A stretch of DNA of 64,000 bases from Sediminitomix flava (GCF_003149185.1 NZ_QGDO01000002.1:682001-746000), one strand, 5' to 3'. Counted from the first letter of the stretch, positions 1 to 9,344 are shown. Program-made: numbers and translations. Notes: generated from the sequence alone by a model not told the origin.

Positions 1-1131
1 CAACAAGATTTACTATGGTTAGTCAATCACGAAATGATTCATTGTTTCTCTACACATACGGACAACAAACGTGACTTGGTTAGTAGCGTCAATGTAAACA
101 ATCCATTTGGTGATGATATTGGTATTTGGGATAAAGACTCTTCAGAGACTCACTTCATTTTACACAACGGAATTTATACATTCAACAAAGATTTAGGAAC
201 TCTTGAAAATGTATCACTAAAGCAAAAACTGAAAAGCTCTGATCAATTCAGAGTTTTACAAGGGCATGATGGGATTGTATGGAGCTACCTTAAAACAGGT
301 TGGACACCACTTTTGAATGGACGCCATTTGAGTGATGAGCCAACTTTCTATCACTTAAATCAAATACCTCAAATCAGAGCTATTTTACCTTCTGAAGACC
401 CCGAAAAACTATGGGTGATTACTAAGGGGAATCAACTTTTCTGTTACGAATACACGGAGAGTCAAATAGACAACAAGCACTATGACCTAAATCTTGCAAC
501 ATTGAAAGATATGAAAGGTCAAAAAATCCCGATCAATGATCTTGACTTCTCTTACCGAAATAATAATTTTCTCTTTTCCTTCAGTCAACCTCAGTATGAA
601 ATTGATAAAGAAATCTTATATCGATTTAAACTGAATGACAACCCTTGGTCTTCATGGACAAAAGAAAGTCATATTCCATTTCACTTGTTGAATAGTGGTA
701 AATATGCATTAAAAGTAGAATCTGGAAATGGAAATGGCTCTATTTATTCTTCATATTCACTTGATTTCAATATTGCACTTCCATACTGGAAAAAAACTTG
801 GTTCTATGCTTTAGAACTTCTGTTCTTTAGTTTCCTTCTTGTTTTCTCATTTAAATTAAATCAATCAAAAAGGGTAAATATATGGATCAGTAAAGTACTA
901 ACTTACCTTACCCTAATCATGGTTTTTGCCTTCTTAGAAACGGTAGCTCAATATTATATTAACTTAGAACCTGATCCGTTACTCGATTTCGGAATAGAAG
1001 CTAGTTTAGCAATCCTGCTTCTTCCTTTTGAGAATGTATTTAAAAAGTTAATTGCCTTCACTAGAAACACTGATTCAGACACTCAACGCCATTCAAATGA
1101 ATTGAATAATATAAAGGAAACCAATAGCTAA
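1..1131 (+). CDS. Y_Y_Y-domain membrane sensor protein, 5' end outside window
   Basis: The reading frame is open from base 1, so the N-terminus lies outside the window; the first visible Met codon is at 34 but need not be the start. The visible part shows beta-strand-rich sequence typical of the end of a two-component-regulator propeller. A Y_Y_Y-type domain (YRFKLNDNPWSSW ... GKYALKVESGNGNG) follows at about residues 195-250 counted from 34. A transmembrane helix (WFYALELLFFSFLLVFSF) and two further hydrophobic stretches come next, then a short polar tail. In this family the transmembrane helix is usually followed by a histidine kinase, GGDEF, SpoIIE or LuxR output module; none is present here. 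It may signal through partners or be a degenerate sensor. A terminator follows at 1168-1210. The domain call is firm; the function is unknown. Confidence 0.75.
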   Translation, partial: QQDLLWLVNHEMIHCFSTHTDNKRDLVSSVNVNNPFGDDIGIWDKDSSETHFILHNGIYTFNKDLGTLENVSLKQKLKSSDQFRVLQGHDGIVWSYLKTGWTPLLNGRHLSDEPTFYHLNQIPQIRAILPSEDPEKLWVITKGNQLFCYEYTESQIDNKHYDLNLATLKDMKGQKIPINDLDFSYRNNNFLFSFSQPQYEIDKEILYRFKLNDNPWSSWTKESHIPFHLLNSGKYALKVESGNGNGSIYSSYSLDFNIALPYWKKTWFYALELLFFSFLLVFSFKLNQSKRVNIWISKVLTYLTLIMVFAFLETVAQYYINLEPDPLLDFGIEASLAILLLPFENVFKKLIAFTRNTDSDTQRHSNELNNIKETNS

Positions 1132-1167
1132 AGTTTAGATAACATCACATTTTAAAATATAACATTC

Positions 1168-1210
1168 ACCAATTCAAACATGACTTAAGTCTTTTTGAAT
1201 TGGTTTTTTG
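1168..1210 (+). terminator. Intrinsic terminator of the Y_Y_Y sensor gene
   Basis: An 11-bp perfect stem (ACCAATTCAAA at 1168-1178 with its complement at 1194-1204) runs into a T-tract. It lies 37 bp after the sensor stop codon. Confidence 0.8.
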
Positions 1211-1286
1211 TTATAAAAACAACATTTGGTTAGATTAATGTTAGATACAACATATTATTTTTCTTCCACTTTTATAAAGCGTTCAT

Positions 1287-2783
1287 TTGCACTCCATTCA
1301 AAAAATTGAACGTTTCAAAGAAAATACACCTTTAATGAAAGCTCTTTTAAAGATTAGCCCCATTTTAGTTTTAGCGGGATTTATCTTATCTGGATTTGAT
1401 ATTTTAATTGCTGCACCTCTTGCTACAATTTATGCAGCATTTGTAGCTGCTTTTACTGAAAAGCTGAACACACAAACTATTATAAATGCAGCTGTTGATA
1501 ATGTCAAAGAAATGCAGATTGTGTTTTTCATTTTAATGTGTGCTTATGTAATGGCAGAAGCTTTTATGGCAACTGGCGTTGGCGCTTCTATCATAAATAT
1601 CTCTCTAGACCTCGGAATCACAGGAAGATCCGTTGCGGTAGTCGGGTTAGTCGTGACCTCTCTTCTTTCAATAGCGACAGGAACTAGTTGGGGAACATTC
1701 GCTGCTTGTGCCCCTGTCTTCTTGTGGCTAAGTCATATTCTTGGCGGCGATGTGATACTCACTATTGCGGCAATTGCAGGTGGTTCATGCTTTGGTGATA
1801 ACATTGGACTAATTTCAGACACAACCGTTGTTAGCTCTGGTATTCAAAAAGTAGAAGTAATAGATAGAATCAGACACCAAGGTGTATGGTCTGCACTTGT
1901 ATTATTATTTGGTGTTATTGCATTTTATATCGCAGGTTTCACAATGGATCTACCATCACAGCCTGGTGATGCTCACAGTGCAATAAGCTCAATACCTGAT
2001 GAAGCTTGGGTTAGTTTACAAGAAAAAAGAGCATCAGCTGTCACTCTTTTGGAACAAGTAAAAGAAGGTATGCCATATTATATGTCTCTCCCACTTATTA
2101 TTGTACTTGTAGCCGCATTCAGAGGAATGTCCACCCTACTATGCTTATTTTTAGGAATTATATCTTCTTTATGTTTTGGCTTACTACAAGGCACTGTTTC
2201 AGATGTAAATTCATTCTTAGAATTGATGTACAATGGTTTCTCTAGTGCAGGTTCTTGGGTAATTGTAATGATGATGTGGATCGGTGCTTTTGGTGGAATT
2301 ATGCTAAAAATGAATGCATTTGAGCCAATAGCAAAACTTGTAATTAAAGCATCAAGAAGTGTACGTCAACTAATGTTTTACAATGGAACACTTTCTATTT
2401 TAGGTAATGCAGCATTAGCCGATGAAATGGCACAAATTGTAACTATAGGTCCAATTCTTAAAGATATTGTGGATAAAAATGTAGAAGGAGATGAACAAAG
2501 CCTCTATAAACTTAGGCTTAGAAATGCCACTTTCAATGATGCATTGGGTGTTTTTGGCTCCCAGCTAATACCTTGGCATGTATACATTGGTTTTTATATT
2601 GGTATTGCAAGTGCTGTTTATCCACTCTACGAATTCACTGCTTTAGATATCATTAAATATAACTTCATGGCAATGATAGCTGTTATGAGCATACTTCTAC
2701 TCACACTTACAGGATTTGACCGCTTTATTCCTTTATTTAAGCTTCCATCTGAACCTAGTGTCAGATTGAAAAATAAAAAGTAA
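1287..2783 (+). CDS. nhaC: Na+/H+ antiporter, NhaC family
   Basis: This is an inner-membrane antiporter of the NhaC/IT superfamily, which exchanges cytoplasmic Na+ for external H+ in pH and sodium homeostasis. It has about 11 hydrophobic segments. The family signatures are TGTSWGTFAACAP near residue 130 and GSCFGDNIGLISDTT near 170, both in re-entrant or core helices that bind the ion. A soluble loop near residues 220-255 and the second half NAALADEMAQI also fit. The length (498 aa) is normal. The frame opens with TTG at 1287; the first ATG is at 1335 and would remove only 16 residues before the first membrane segment, so either start is possible. It is monocistronic, with a bidirectional terminator right after the stop codon. 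Confidence 0.9.
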   Translation: MHSIQKIERFKENTPLMKALLKISPILVLAGFILSGFDILIAAPLATIYAAFVAAFTEKLNTQTIINAAVDNVKEMQIVFFILMCAYVMAEAFMATGVGASIINISLDLGITGRSVAVVGLVVTSLLSIATGTSWGTFAACAPVFLWLSHILGGDVILTIAAIAGGSCFGDNIGLISDTTVVSSGIQKVEVIDRIRHQGVWSALVLLFGVIAFYIAGFTMDLPSQPGDAHSAISSIPDEAWVSLQEKRASAVTLLEQVKEGMPYYMSLPLIIVLVAAFRGMSTLLCLFLGIISSLCFGLLQGTVSDVNSFLELMYNGFSSAGSWVIVMMMWIGAFGGIMLKMNAFEPIAKLVIKASRSVRQLMFYNGTLSILGNAALADEMAQIVTIGPILKDIVDKNVEGDEQSLYKLRLRNATFNDALGVFGSQLIPWHVYIGFYIGIASAVYPLYEFTALDIIKYNFMAMIAVMSILLLTLTGFDRFIPLFKLPSEPSVRLKNKK

Positions 2784-2787
2784 AAAG

Positions 2788-2826
2788 AAAAAGCTTCAGA
2801 CTTTATCAAATAGTCTGAAGCTTTTT
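2788..2826. terminator. Bidirectional terminator between nhaC and the adenosyltransferase
   Basis: A 15-bp perfect stem (AAAAAGCTTCAGACT and its complement) encloses a 9-nt loop. It has A- and T-runs on both sides and serves the convergent genes ending at 2783 (+) and 2829 (-). Confidence 0.9.
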
Positions 2827-2828
2827 TA

Positions 2829-3383
2829 TTAATTCCCTCTAGGTACCCAATAAATTTCGTCTGCTTTCAATTCTTTCCCCATTGCTCTTGAAAGCACAAA
2901 TAGATAATCAGAAAGTCTATTTAAATATTGAAAAATTAAAGGCTCTAAATTACCTTCCACTTCTTCAACTCCAATACAAAGTCTTTCTGCTCTTCTACAA
3001 ACCGTTCGTGCTATATGGCAAAAAGAAACGTGTTGATGACCTCCTGGAAGTACAAAATATTTTAATGGCTCAAGATTTTCATCCATCTTATCTATTTCAG
3101 TCTCTAAAAGCTCTATATCCTCTACTAATAAGTCTGGTTTCTTTAATTTTGGTTTATCAGGATCAGCCGCTAATTCACTTCCCAAAGTAAAAAGTCTATC
3201 CTGAACTTCTTTAAGAAAAGCCTTTCTGTCAGTATTAACCGGAAAGTCACTGAGTAACCCTATGTATGAATTAAGTTCATCAACTGTCCCATAAGCATCA
3301 ATTCTTATATGTGACTTAGAAACTCTTTTCCCTCCAAATAAAGAAGTCTGTCCTTTATCTCCTGTTTTAGTATATACTTTCAT
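2829..3383 (-). CDS. Cob(I)alamin adenosyltransferase, PduO/MMAB type
   Basis: The enzyme transfers the adenosyl group of ATP to cob(I)alamin or cobinamide to make adenosylcobalamin. The N-terminus MKVYTKTGDKGQTSLFGGKR is the PduO-type ATP-binding signature. SHIRIDAYGTVDELNSYIG follows, and the late RRAERL and LNRLSDYLFVLSR helices complete the four-helix-bundle fold. The 184-aa length is typical for the single-domain form, and all conserved motifs are intact. No cobalamin synthesis genes are nearby, so the role is probably salvage for an adenosylcobalamin enzyme encoded elsewhere. It sits alone between the nhaC terminator and the cas6 terminator and shows no cobalamin riboswitch upstream. 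Confidence 0.93.
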   Translation of the reverse strand: MKVYTKTGDKGQTSLFGGKRVSKSHIRIDAYGTVDELNSYIGLLSDFPVNTDRKAFLKEVQDRLFTLGSELAADPDKPKLKKPDLLVEDIELLETEIDKMDENLEPLKYFVLPGGHQHVSFCHIARTVCRRAERLCIGVEEVEGNLEPLIFQYLNRLSDYLFVLSRAMGKELKADEIYWVPRGN

Positions 3384-3437
3384 GTGATTTATCCTGTTTC
3401 AATAGTTCTATTCAAAGAACGGTAAGAAAATTCAGAA

Positions 3438-3470
3438 ATAAAAAAACCGAATTGTGATTTACAATTCGGT
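3438..3470 (-). terminator. Terminator of cas6
   Basis: A 10-bp perfect stem (ACCGAATTGT, loop GATTT, ACAATTCGGT) is followed by a T-run on the minus strand (the A-run at 3440-3446). It lies 22 bp beyond the cas6 stop codon. Confidence 0.85.
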
Positions 3471-3492
3471 TCTTATTTGATAGAGTAAAAGC

Positions 3493-4287
3493 TTAACTAT
3501 CAATATTTTTATCTTCATAGATTACTTCTCGCTCTGTAGATAAAGACTCCGGAACGTCAAGCATTCCAAAACCTTTGTGAGTTAACTCCCCAAATCCACA
3601 AGTAAAGATAAATTCTTGTACTCTAGGGTCTGCATATAACTCAAATGGGAATGTATATCCTCTTACTTCCTTGATGCTGCCATCAATAATTAGAGTATAT
3701 ATACGAGCGAACTTCTTCTCTTGACGAGCAATACGCTCAAGATACCCTTTATCTGGAACTATTTGGAATCTATAGAAAGATGAAATCTCTTCCGCTGTGA
3801 ACTTACCAGACCTCTCCATACGATGCATAGTTGATTCGTATAGATAATCTGAGAATTCATCTAGCGTAGGATAAATAAATTCTTTATTTCTAGTATTACT
3901 TGGCGTATCTAAAATTACCAATGGAGAAATACATAGGAATTTAACGGCTTCACTAAAACTAGGAACTCCTTCCTTCTCAACACGCTCTGGCAATAAGATC
4001 AAGTTACCTAGTGTCCAATATGGCTGAGAGAAGAACTTCTTGATCAATAGTTGTAGGAAATCTTCGCTTAGTGCTGTAAATACAATAGTCACTCGTTTAG
4101 AGAAGTAATGCAATCCTTCTCTACCCACTTTTGTCTGACCTTTCAAACCAGAATAACTGTATAGCACCTCATCTTCTGGATATTCATTACCTAGAACATC
4201 CTTGATCAGAGAGCCAATCAGTTTTTGGTGATGAAATGGCAAAACAGCTCCCTTGTTTTTAAGACTAAAAATAACTCTAATCCTCAA
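3493..4287 (-). CDS. cas6: CRISPR-associated endoribonuclease Cas6 (orphan)
   Basis: Cas6 cleaves pre-crRNA within the repeat. This 264-aa protein has the Cas6 N-terminus (MRIRVIFSLKNKGAVLPFHH) and a ferredoxin-like body. It ends with the glycine-rich loop GFGELTHKGFGMLDV, the C-terminal Cas6 signature. A conserved-looking His pair (FHH, residues 18-20) is a candidate for the general acid, but I cannot assign the catalytic residue. There is no ATG: the frame opens with TTG at 4287, immediately after AGGGAG; an ATT start two codons later would sit at better spacing from AGGGAG. No other cas gene and no repeat-spacer array lies in the window, so it must act in trans, serve a distant array, or be a relic. 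The frame is intact and has its own terminator. Confidence 0.85.
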   Translation of the reverse strand: MRIRVIFSLKNKGAVLPFHHQKLIGSLIKDVLGNEYPEDEVLYSYSGLKGQTKVGREGLHYFSKRVTIVFTALSEDFLQLLIKKFFSQPYWTLGNLILLPERVEKEGVPSFSEAVKFLCISPLVILDTPSNTRNKEFIYPTLDEFSDYLYESTMHRMERSGKFTAEEISSFYRFQIVPDKGYLERIARQEKKFARIYTLIIDGSIKEVRGYTFPFELYADPRVQEFIFTCGFGELTHKGFGMLDVPESLSTEREVIYEDKNIDS

Positions 4288-4826
4288 CTCCCTAAAAAAT
4301 TAAGTAAGTGAATAATAATAACCTCAGAAATTTATAATTAAGCACCACCACACAGCTATATCGTGTCACTGTATAGATCGCCGTTTACATTAAGAGTTTT
4401 TATTGATTATATGAAGTACTCCTCTTAATGTATGTTTGTTGATTTACTCGCTAAATGCGCTTGAAAATAGTCTTGCAAATTTAACCTAAAAATTGTGTAT
4501 CGCTACATAATCTCAATTATAAAAAGTTAAATTGTTGAATTTCCTCGTAAGTTTTCATAAAATACAAGTTAATCCATACTTAATTTAACCGTAAATACAG
4601 CAACCTCCTAGTATATTTACATTTATTTCAATGACTTAAGTGTCATTAAAACTATTCAACTTAGCTCTATTTTCATCAACAAAACACTCATTAAATAATC
4701 CGAATTTAACTTACATTCTCTTGAACAAAAACTCAGTTATTAATTCTAGAAAAAAAAATATTTATTTTTAAACTAGAACTCTTTAAACTAAATAATTTGG
4801 TCATGGAATGCTCAAAAATCCTTTAA
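4288..4826. other. 539-bp AT-rich intergenic region upstream of cas6
   Basis: No gene was found. The only clear structure is a perfect 10-bp inverted repeat, ACATTAAGAG at 4387-4396 and CTCTTAATGT at 4422-4431, about 100 bp upstream of the cas6 start. It could be an operator or leader hairpin. There are no direct repeats with the spacing of a CRISPR array. The asnB stop codon lies at the right-hand end, and no strong terminator was recognised after asnB. Confidence 0.6.
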
Positions 4827-6731
4827 TCATCCAAATGTACCTTTCCACCAATATTGAAAGGCTAGAATAGCCCATACTTGGTTGTGGTCAAAATACTTTT
4901 GATGGAATATTTGATTTTTTACATTTCGGATATATTCAACAGAGAAAATTCCTTGTTCTTCTATAAAACCATCATTTAAGGCTTCGTGTTCAATCCAGTG
5001 TCTAAGTTGTTTTTTATAAGCATCTTTTAATGGCACTTCAAAACCATGCTTTGGTCTATTATACAACTCAGGAGGTAATAAAGGCTTGACGGCATCTCTT
5101 AAAACTCTCTTCTTCTGACTACCATTAAGCTTGTAATGATCAGGTAAGCCAAAAGCAAATTCGACTACATTATGATCTAAGAATGGCACACGAACCTCAA
5201 GTGCATTTCCCATAGACATAGAGTCAGCTTTTTGAAGCATATCATTTGGCAATAATAAATTCATATCTGCCAATAGAACTTCATTAAAAGCATTTCCTTG
5301 GACTAATGATGTGAAATCACTTTTTCTTCGTCCTAGTATACTTTGTTCTAATCGACTTCTGACACTTTTAGATAATAGCTGATCAACTTGATTCTCACTT
5401 GTCCAACAACATAAATACCAATACCTCTCTGCAGGAAGCATATGCATTGCTTCAGAAAACTTATGCAGTTGTCTAAACTTATTCGTCAGATAAGTATGCC
5501 TACTCTTTGGAAGTGGCTTGAGCAAAGGCAAAGCATTCATCAAAAGTCTAGCTTTTAAGCTATTCTCTCGCATTTTATACTCAGCTTGGTACTTATTATA
5601 ACCTGCAAATATTTCATCGGCACCATCACCTGAGAGTGCTACTGTAACATGTTTTCGTGTTTCTTGGCTTAGAATATAAAAAGGAATTGAAGAAGCATCA
5701 GCGAATGGTTCTCCAAAGAAATCCATAAGTTCAAAAAGGTGCGTAAACAAATCATCCGTAGTAAGGCTAAAAGCTGTATGATTTGTTTTGTATTTGTCTG
5801 CAACCATTTGAGCATACTTGGTTTCATCAAACATTGGTTGATCTTTGAAACCAATCGAAAAAGTATTCAAATGTTCAGTTTGCCTCGATGCCAAAGCTAC
5901 GATAGCTGAAGAGTCTATTCCTCCACTCAAGAATGCCCCAATCGGAACATCTGAAATCAATCTATCAGCTACTGACTTCTCCAAACGCTCTAATAATTCT
6001 TTTTGAGCATCTTCATAACTCATTCCACGCATTTCAGCGCGTTTCTTTTCCTCTCTTTCAGCTATTGCATAATATGCCTTTTTCTGAACCTGTCCTTTCT
6101 TAACCTCTAAATAATGTCCTGGCTCTAGCTTAAAAATATTCTTAAAAATAGTGTGTGGAGCAGGAATATAGCTAAGGCAGAAATAATGGTACATTGATTC
6201 CTCATCTAGCTCTTTAGGAATATGGTACTTGAGTAAAGTAGCCATTTCTGAAGCAAAAATGAGTTTATCTTCATCTAGAAAATAAAGCAATGGCTTTATA
6301 CCAAATCGATCCCTTGCTATGAATAACGATTCTTCTTCCTTATCATAAACAGCAAAAGCAAAGAAGCCATTAAGTCGTTCTACACACTTTTCTTTTTCAG
6401 TGATATATAGGTATAGTAAGACTTCGGTATCAGAGGTAGTTTTAAACTGTATTCCCTGTCCTGCTAGCTCTTGCTTTAATTCATTAAAATTATAGATTTC
6501 ACCATTGAATACAATCGTATATCGTCCACTCTCATCAGTCATTGGTTGAGAAGCTCCTTCAGATAAATCTAATATAGAAAGTCGTCTGTGTCCGAGTCCT
6601 ACATGATAATCAGTAAAAGTGCTTCCCATATCTGGGCCTCTATGGTGAAGACTATTTGTAGCTTCAGGAAGGTGAATAGCATGAAGCCGACCTAACTCAT
6701 TAAATGCAAAAATTCCAGTTATACCACACAT
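4827..6731 (-). CDS. asnB: Asparagine synthase (glutamine-hydrolysing)
   Basis: This cytoplasmic enzyme converts aspartate, glutamine and ATP into asparagine, glutamate, AMP and PPi. The N-terminal Ntn-type glutaminase starts MCGITGIF, with Cys2 as nucleophile after Met removal. It continues through HHRGPD, GHRRLSILD and VFNGEIYNF. The C-terminal synthetase domain has the PP-loop SGGIDSSAIVAL and the ALSGDGADEIFAGYNKY motif. The 634-aa length and the RPKHGFEVPL motif fit the AsnB family of free-living bacteria. A specialised amidotransferase in cell-envelope synthesis is possible in the same family, but no such genes adjoin. It is a single gene with a 270-bp AT-rich upstream region. Confidence 0.93.
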   Translation of the reverse strand: MCGITGIFAFNELGRLHAIHLPEATNSLHHRGPDMGSTFTDYHVGLGHRRLSILDLSEGASQPMTDESGRYTIVFNGEIYNFNELKQELAGQGIQFKTTSDTEVLLYLYITEKEKCVERLNGFFAFAVYDKEEESLFIARDRFGIKPLLYFLDEDKLIFASEMATLLKYHIPKELDEESMYHYFCLSYIPAPHTIFKNIFKLEPGHYLEVKKGQVQKKAYYAIAEREEKKRAEMRGMSYEDAQKELLERLEKSVADRLISDVPIGAFLSGGIDSSAIVALASRQTEHLNTFSIGFKDQPMFDETKYAQMVADKYKTNHTAFSLTTDDLFTHLFELMDFFGEPFADASSIPFYILSQETRKHVTVALSGDGADEIFAGYNKYQAEYKMRENSLKARLLMNALPLLKPLPKSRHTYLTNKFRQLHKFSEAMHMLPAERYWYLCCWTSENQVDQLLSKSVRSRLEQSILGRRKSDFTSLVQGNAFNEVLLADMNLLLPNDMLQKADSMSMGNALEVRVPFLDHNVVEFAFGLPDHYKLNGSQKKRVLRDAVKPLLPPELYNRPKHGFEVPLKDAYKKQLRHWIEHEALNDGFIEEQGIFSVEYIRNVKNQIFHQKYFDHNQVWAILAFQYWWKGTFG

Positions 6732-7001
6732 GGGAAAATAAGTTTAAAAGCTGTACAGTTTGTAAAAAGTAACTAAAAGTATTTGGTTTGATTTAATTAC
6801 AATGGAAATATTGATATTACAAAGATATAAAATTATAGAACGTTTAAGAATACGTTTGATTTCAAGAAAAACATAGAATATTTAAACTTGAACACCTTTT
6901 TTTTTTGAAAAAACCTTAAGTTGCACAAGTACCTATAAGTTAAATGGGAAAAATTCTTCTTTAAATTACAAACCACTTTTTGACCTCTAATTAATTTCGC
7001 C

Positions 7002-7517
7002 ATGCTGAAAAAAATCACCACAAACTTACTTAACCAACTTCAGAGTGCAATTTCAAACTTAGATGAGCAAACATACAGCCAAGAAATTGATATATTAGGA
7101 AATAGTTCTATTGGACAGCATTGCCGACATATTTTATCGTTCTATGAATGCTTAATCGATGCTAAACACAGTGGGTTTGTAAACTACGATCAGCGTAAGC
7201 GGCTACTAAAAATTGAAAACAGCCCTGTAGTTGCAAATATGTTTATTGAGACATTGAAGGAAAAGTTAGAAAAAGTAGAATTTTCAAATCCTATTACACT
7301 TGAAGGGCAGTATGGCAATACTAGCGATTTGAATTGTTTTAAAGTAAAAAGTAGCTTAGAGAGAGAACTGATCGCAAACATTGAACATTCCGTTCATCAC
7401 ATGGCTATCGTAAGAATTGCTTTAAGGTATCTCAAGCCTAATTTTAAGTTAGATGATAGTTTTGGAATTGCGAGTTCTACAATTCGTTATCAAGATTCTC
7501 AACAAAGCGAACAGTAG
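7002..7517 (+). CDS. DinB-like (YfiT/DinB) four-helix protein
   Basis: The 171-aa protein looks like a DinB-superfamily four-helix bundle. Metal-binding histidines are seen in IGQHCRHILSFYEC (H40, H43) and in NIEHSVHHMAIVRIALR near residues 125-131, the usual three-histidine arrangement. Members bind divalent metal and act in thiol-dependent transferase or unknown roles; no substrate can be assigned here. The gene opens a + strand group with the NRDE protein (45 bp later) and the ATP-grasp protein. Bacteroidota often keep DinB and NRDE genes adjacent, which supports the call. Confidence 0.7.
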   Translation: MLKKITTNLLNQLQSAISNLDEQTYSQEIDILGNSSIGQHCRHILSFYECLIDAKHSGFVNYDQRKRLLKIENSPVVANMFIETLKEKLEKVEFSNPITLEGQYGNTSDLNCFKVKSSLERELIANIEHSVHHMAIVRIALRYLKPNFKLDDSFGIASSTIRYQDSQQSEQ

Positions 7518-7562
7518 AACGTTAGAAGAATTATATTAAGAAATTGATTAGCACTGACACTT

Positions 7563-8297
7563 ATGTGTACCGTTACGTATTTGCCGTATAAAGATGGCTT
7601 TATCTTAACAAGTAATAGAGACGAATCTATCATTCGCCCAAAAGCACTAACACCAGCTATTGAATCATATAAATCAGAACAGCTTCTTTTCCCTAAAGAC
7701 CCTAAAGGTTTAGGTTCTTGGATTGGCTATTCTGATCATTGGGATGCCGTCGTTTTACTAAATGGAGGGCATCAAGGGCACATTCCCAATCCGCCGTACC
7801 GCCAAAGTAGAGGGCTTGTAGTCTTAGACTTACTTTGTAATCCTCACATCAAAAAATTTATTAGTTCTTATAATTTTCAAGATATTGAACCCTTTACTAT
7901 TGTTGCTATACGCAAGAATGAATTGTATTCTTTTGTGTGGGATAGTAAAAAAATAAGCTTTAATCAGTTGGAGTCTAATAGCCATTATATTTGGTCTTCA
8001 TCTACACTTTATAAGGAAGACATAAGGCTTAAGAGACAAATTTGGTTTCAAGAATGGCATACAGAACAAAATGGTTTTTATGAATTAGATCAAATCAGAG
8101 ATTTTCATCATTTTGGTGGTGAAGGGCATCATTCTGAGGTTCTAAAAATGGAAAAAACCGAAATTCAACTTAAGACAGTCAGTATCACTTCTATTCTCAA
8201 AACTGAGAATCAACATTTCATGCTTTATGAAGATTTACTTAGCAATGCTAAATATGAAGCCAAACTGCATGAAAGTGTTCAATTGATAGAAGTATAA
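7563..8297 (+). CDS. NRDE (TANGO2-like) family protein
   Basis: The N-terminus MCTVTYLPYKDGFILTSNRD carries both the conserved Cys2 and the NRDE-type motif (SNRDES) that define the TANGO2/NRDE family. The N-terminal Cys after Met recalls an Ntn-hydrolase-like nucleophile. The 244-aa length is usual. A GTWIG-like patch is present as GSWIGYSDHWDAVVLLNGG. The biochemical function of bacterial members is unsettled. The gene is 45 bp after the DinB-like gene and 15 bp before the ATP-grasp gene, so co-transcription is likely. Confidence 0.85.
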   Translation: MCTVTYLPYKDGFILTSNRDESIIRPKALTPAIESYKSEQLLFPKDPKGLGSWIGYSDHWDAVVLLNGGHQGHIPNPPYRQSRGLVVLDLLCNPHIKKFISSYNFQDIEPFTIVAIRKNELYSFVWDSKKISFNQLESNSHYIWSSSTLYKEDIRLKRQIWFQEWHTEQNGFYELDQIRDFHHFGGEGHHSEVLKMEKTEIQLKTVSITSILKTENQHFMLYEDLLSNAKYEAKLHESVQLIEV

Positions 8298-8312
8298 ACA
8301 TCACTTTATAGT

Positions 8313-9344
8313 ATGCGTAGTTTTATTATTAAAATAAAAGCTTGGGAATACTGGCCTTGGCAAGTTGTTTATGCACCTATCTTCATTTATGGAACTTGGC
8401 TCGCCATAAAAGCTAGATCGGCTTTCTTCTTTTCTGCAACTAATCCAGGTATTCAAAATGGTGGTTTATTAGGTGAATCAAAATCAGCTATCCTAAAGTT
8501 GATTCCACAAGATTTCATTCCAAAAACGCTCTTATTTCCTTCAGAGATTCAACTTCACACAATTACCGAATCTTTGGAGAAAGAAAACTTATTCTATCCT
8601 CTTATTGCAAAACCCGATGTTGGTGAAAGAGGAAGGTGGGTTGAAAAGATTGAAAATGAAAAAGAACTTTCAGATTATCTTCAACAGATTCAAATTCCAT
8701 TTCTAATTCAAGAATACATCGACTATCCACTTGAAGTTGGTATTTTCTATTACAGATTTCCTTCAGCAACTAAAGGTTCTGTAAGTTCAATTGTAGTAAA
8801 AGAGCTGCTTTCAGTTCAAGGAGATGGAAAAAGTACACTACAAGAATTAATTTTAGATTCTCCTAGAGCATTTCTTCAATGGGAAACTTTAAAATATAAA
8901 TATGCTGAGGAGCTAAATCTTGTATTAGAAAGGGGCGAACAGAAAGTACTTGAAAGTATTGGGAATCATTGTCGAGGAACAAAATTCATAAATGGGAATG
9001 ATTTTATCACAACTGAATTAGAAAACTCAATTGACCACATAGCACAGCAAATTGATGGTTTTTATTATGGGCGTTTTGACTTGAGATGCACTTCTTGGGA
9101 AGATTTATATGCAGGAAAAAACATCAAGATTATGGAATTGAATGGTGCAAAAGCTGAACCTGCTCATATTTACCATCCAAATTTCCCGATAAATAAAGCC
9201 TATAAAACACTTTTTAAGCATTGGAATATTCTAGGAAAAATAAGTGCAGAAAATCATAAGAACGGTGTCGAATACATGAGTTTTAAAGAAGGTTGGGAAG
9301 AATTAAGAAGGTACCGTGAAATTTTAAGCCTTGACCAAGAATAA
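8313..9344 (+). CDS. ATP-grasp domain protein (D-Ala-D-Ala ligase-like)
   Basis: This is a 343-aa ATP-grasp protein. ATP-grasp features include LIAKPDVGERGRWV (the grasp lysine strand), PFLIQEYIDYPLEVGIFYYR, and a C-terminal metal-binding pair in YYGRFDLRC ... IMELNGAKAEPAHIYHP. The N-terminal 60 residues are hydrophobic-aromatic (KAWEYWPWQVVYAPIFIYGTWL) and could associate with the membrane. Family members ligate carboxylates to amines or thiols; the substrate is not evident. It is the last gene of the DinB-NRDE-ATP-grasp group. Confidence 0.75.
   Translation: MRSFIIKIKAWEYWPWQVVYAPIFIYGTWLAIKARSAFFFSATNPGIQNGGLLGESKSAILKLIPQDFIPKTLLFPSEIQLHTITESLEKENLFYPLIAKPDVGERGRWVEKIENEKELSDYLQQIQIPFLIQEYIDYPLEVGIFYYRFPSATKGSVSSIVVKELLSVQGDGKSTLQELILDSPRAFLQWETLKYKYAEELNLVLERGEQKVLESIGNHCRGTKFINGNDFITTELENSIDHIAQQIDGFYYGRFDLRCTSWEDLYAGKNIKIMELNGAKAEPAHIYHPNFPINKAYKTLFKHWNILGKISAENHKNGVEYMSFKEGWEELRRYREILSLDQE

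Noticed and set aside
4288-4826. CRISPR array next to cas6
   Set aside because: No direct repeats with regular spacing are present; only one 10-bp inverted repeat was found.
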